Shown here piece by piece: positions 5,669-6,269 of a DNA stretch of 6,269 nucleotides; the first letter of the stretch is position 1, and each line of letters begins with the position of its first letter. The translations under genes were made by a program, and so were the position numbers. The notes beneath the pieces were generated by a model. That model saw nothing but the letters and a program-made list of their open reading frames with translations, had not been told where the DNA came from and ran no database searches. This DNA comes from Pseudomonadota bacterium (GTDB lineage: Bacteria; Pseudomonadota; Alphaproteobacteria; Acetobacterales; Acetobacteraceae): positions 1 through 6,269 of the forward strand of contig JAKAQU010000179.1 in assembly GCA_021819535.1 (NCBI GenBank), written 5' to 3'.

Positions 5669-5697
5669 GAGATAAGCAATTTTTGCGCGCCTGTCAG
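5669..5697 (-). promoter_or_regulatory. Sigma-70-like promoter abutting the lepA start codon
   Basis: On the minus strand CTGACA (5692-5697; 5 of 6 to TTGACA) is followed by exactly 17 bases and then TATCTC (5669-5674; 4 of 6 to TATAAT). Only seven bases separate the -10 element from the ATG, so transcription would start at or next to the A of the start codon. This agrees with the missing ribosome-binding site. A perfect TATAAT on the same strand at 5747-5752 is an alternative -10, but I see no good -35 for it. Confidence 0.5.
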
Positions 5698-5756
5698 CCA
5701 TGTTGCCGCCGATCGAAGGATGTCGAGAAGTAAGTGCCCCACAGGGATTATAAGAC

Positions 5757-5773
5757 CAGGGGCTTTGCCCCTG
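5757..5773. repeat. Perfect hairpin, first unit of the lepA upstream repeat cluster
   Basis: CAGGGGC (5757-5763) pairs perfectly with GCCCCTG (5767-5773) around a TTT loop. It is the first of several hairpins packed into 5757-5865 in the divergent spacer between lepA and the DUF1491 gene. The style, a GGGGC-loop-GCCCC unit followed by a CCAAAGG unit, resembles interspersed intergenic repeats that I associate with Acetobacteraceae genomes (recalled, not searched). Confidence 0.7.
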
Positions 5774-5779
5774 CCCCCA

Positions 5780-5798
5780 CCAAAGGCAATGCCTTTGG
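5780..5798. repeat. Perfect hairpin, second unit of the lepA upstream repeat cluster
   Basis: CCAAAGGC (5780-5787) pairs perfectly with GCCTTTGG (5791-5798) around an AAT loop. It begins seven bases after the first hairpin. No T-run follows on either strand, so it does not act as a simple terminator. Confidence 0.7.
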
Positions 5799-5828
5799 AA
5801 ACCGATCTGGAATAAGGGGCCGGGGACG

Positions 5829-5865
5829 CTGCCCCCAGCCTGTCCCAAGGGGAAGGAGGGGGCAG
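5829..5865. repeat. Larger inverted repeat, third unit of the cluster
   Basis: CTGCCCCC (5829-5836) pairs perfectly with GGGGGCAG (5858-5865) over a 21-base loop that contains its own small hairpin (TCCC, AAG, GGGA around 5843-5852). An alternative pairs GGGG at 5822-5825 with CCCC at 5832-5835. The rest of the 290-bp spacer (5662-5756 and 5866-5951) holds the lepA promoter candidate and nothing else I can support. Confidence 0.6.
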
Positions 5866-5951
5866 TGCCATGATCTTATTTCAACGCGATAGTCTCTCGG
5901 CAGACCCAAAGCGCTTGCCAGAAGCGGCGCGATGGCTCACGAGCGCACGCC

Positions 5952-6269
5952 ATGGGCGAGCCACGGGTCAAAACCGAATTATGGGTGCAGGCGATGCTCC
6001 GGCATGGCGCCGCGCGCGGCCGGCCGGGCATGCTCATCCGCCGTGGCGACAGTGATGCCGGCGGCGTGCTTCTGGTGCTGCGCGGGCGCGACGGGCTCTC
6101 CGTCCTCTCGCAGGTCAGGGCCGCCGACGGGGCGAGCGCCTGGCTCCGCGCAACCGGCGCGGGCGCGGTCTCCGAACCGGCGAGCGACGCCTATATCGCC
6201 CGTCAGATCGCCTTCGACCCCGATCTCTGGGTCGTGGAATTCGAGGCGCCGGACCTCCTGCCGCCGTTC
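5952..6269 (+). CDS. DUF1491 family protein, 3' end cut by the window
   Basis: This is an open frame of 106 codons that runs to the window edge without a stop. It begins MGEPRVKTELWVQAMLRHG, continues with RRGDSDAGGVLLVL, and later has DAYIARQIAFDPDLWVVEFE. These match the three conserved blocks of DUF1491 as I know it: an R-(x)n-T-E-W-V-A-L-R start, an RRGD-DAG-VLV block, and a Y-R-Q-x-FDPDLWVVE end. The family is of unknown function, roughly 110-120 aa and found mainly in Alphaproteobacteria, so only a few residues should be missing. The ATG at 5952 is the only start in this frame after the stop at 5871-5873. The ribosome-binding site is weak. It is divergent from lepA and shares the hairpin-rich spacer with it. 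Confidence 0.85.
   Translation, partial: MGEPRVKTELWVQAMLRHGAARGRPGMLIRRGDSDAGGVLLVLRGRDGLSVLSQVRAADGASAWLRATGAGAVSEPASDAYIARQIAFDPDLWVVEFEAPDLLPPF

Noticed and set aside
3421..5733. A 770-codon plus-strand open frame opposite lepA and part of the sulfotransferase gene
   Set aside because: It is antisense to a clearly real lepA with all GTPase motifs. Its composition (long runs of charged and Ala residues) is typical of a shadow frame in GC-rich DNA.
5662..5871. N-terminal extension of LepA by 70 residues to an ATG at 5871
   Set aside because: The extra codons translate the hairpin repeat cluster, and the EF4 N-terminus normally begins a few residues before IRNFAIIAHIDHG, matching the start at 5661.
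1..6269. CRISPR array, insertion sequence with terminal repeats, or toxin-antitoxin pair
   Set aside because: I saw no regularly spaced repeats, no transposase, and no small gene pair with toxin or antitoxin features.

Overview
The window looks like a chromosomal segment of a GC-rich alphaproteobacterium. The evidence is a typical alphaproteobacterial LepA, a DUF1491-type protein (a family I know essentially from this class), and a hairpin-rich spacer upstream of lepA of a style I associate with Acetobacteraceae. The family-level placement is inference.

Layout. Positions 1-2462 look like the right-hand end of an integrated element. All three recognisable genes there are on the minus strand: a tyrosine recombinase (1076-2278), a 199-residue helical protein of unknown function (412-1011), and a small AlpA/excisionase-like helix-turn-helix protein (about 116-325). 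A strong rightward terminator at 73-107 shows that a plus-strand transcription unit ends just left of the window. To the right of the recombinase gene is a spacer full of inverted repeats (2281-2391). It is followed by the 3' part of a tRNA-Pro(GGG) gene (2413-2462) that has lost its 5' half, which is the expected signature of an attachment-site junction.

Positions 2463-3858 hold a minus-strand sulfotransferase-like gene starting at 3710. Its reading frame has no stop at its natural end. It continues through a 75-bp degenerate copy of the lepA 3' end (2514-2588), through the antisense of the tRNA fragment, and stops inside the recombinase gene. The lepA copy is in direct orientation to the real lepA tail (3928-4002), so the sulfotransferase gene is bracketed by two lepA tails. 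This suggests either an older insertion at the 3' end of lepA or a duplication.

Positions 3859-5661 are an intact lepA (elongation factor 4), minus strand, with a promoter-like sequence so close to the ATG that the mRNA may be leaderless. The 290-bp divergent spacer (5662-5951) carries a cluster of perfect hairpins. A DUF1491 gene starts at 5952 on the plus strand and runs off the window.

How the parts relate: lepA and the DUF1491 gene are housekeeping or lineage-core chromosome. The recombinase, the 199-residue protein and the AlpA-like protein form the integration module of a mobile element that probably used tRNA-Pro. The sulfotransferase is likely an accessory surface-glycan gene next to lepA. 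I see no convincing new defence or toxin system. The most informative signal is the layered insertion history between lepA and the tRNA fragment.
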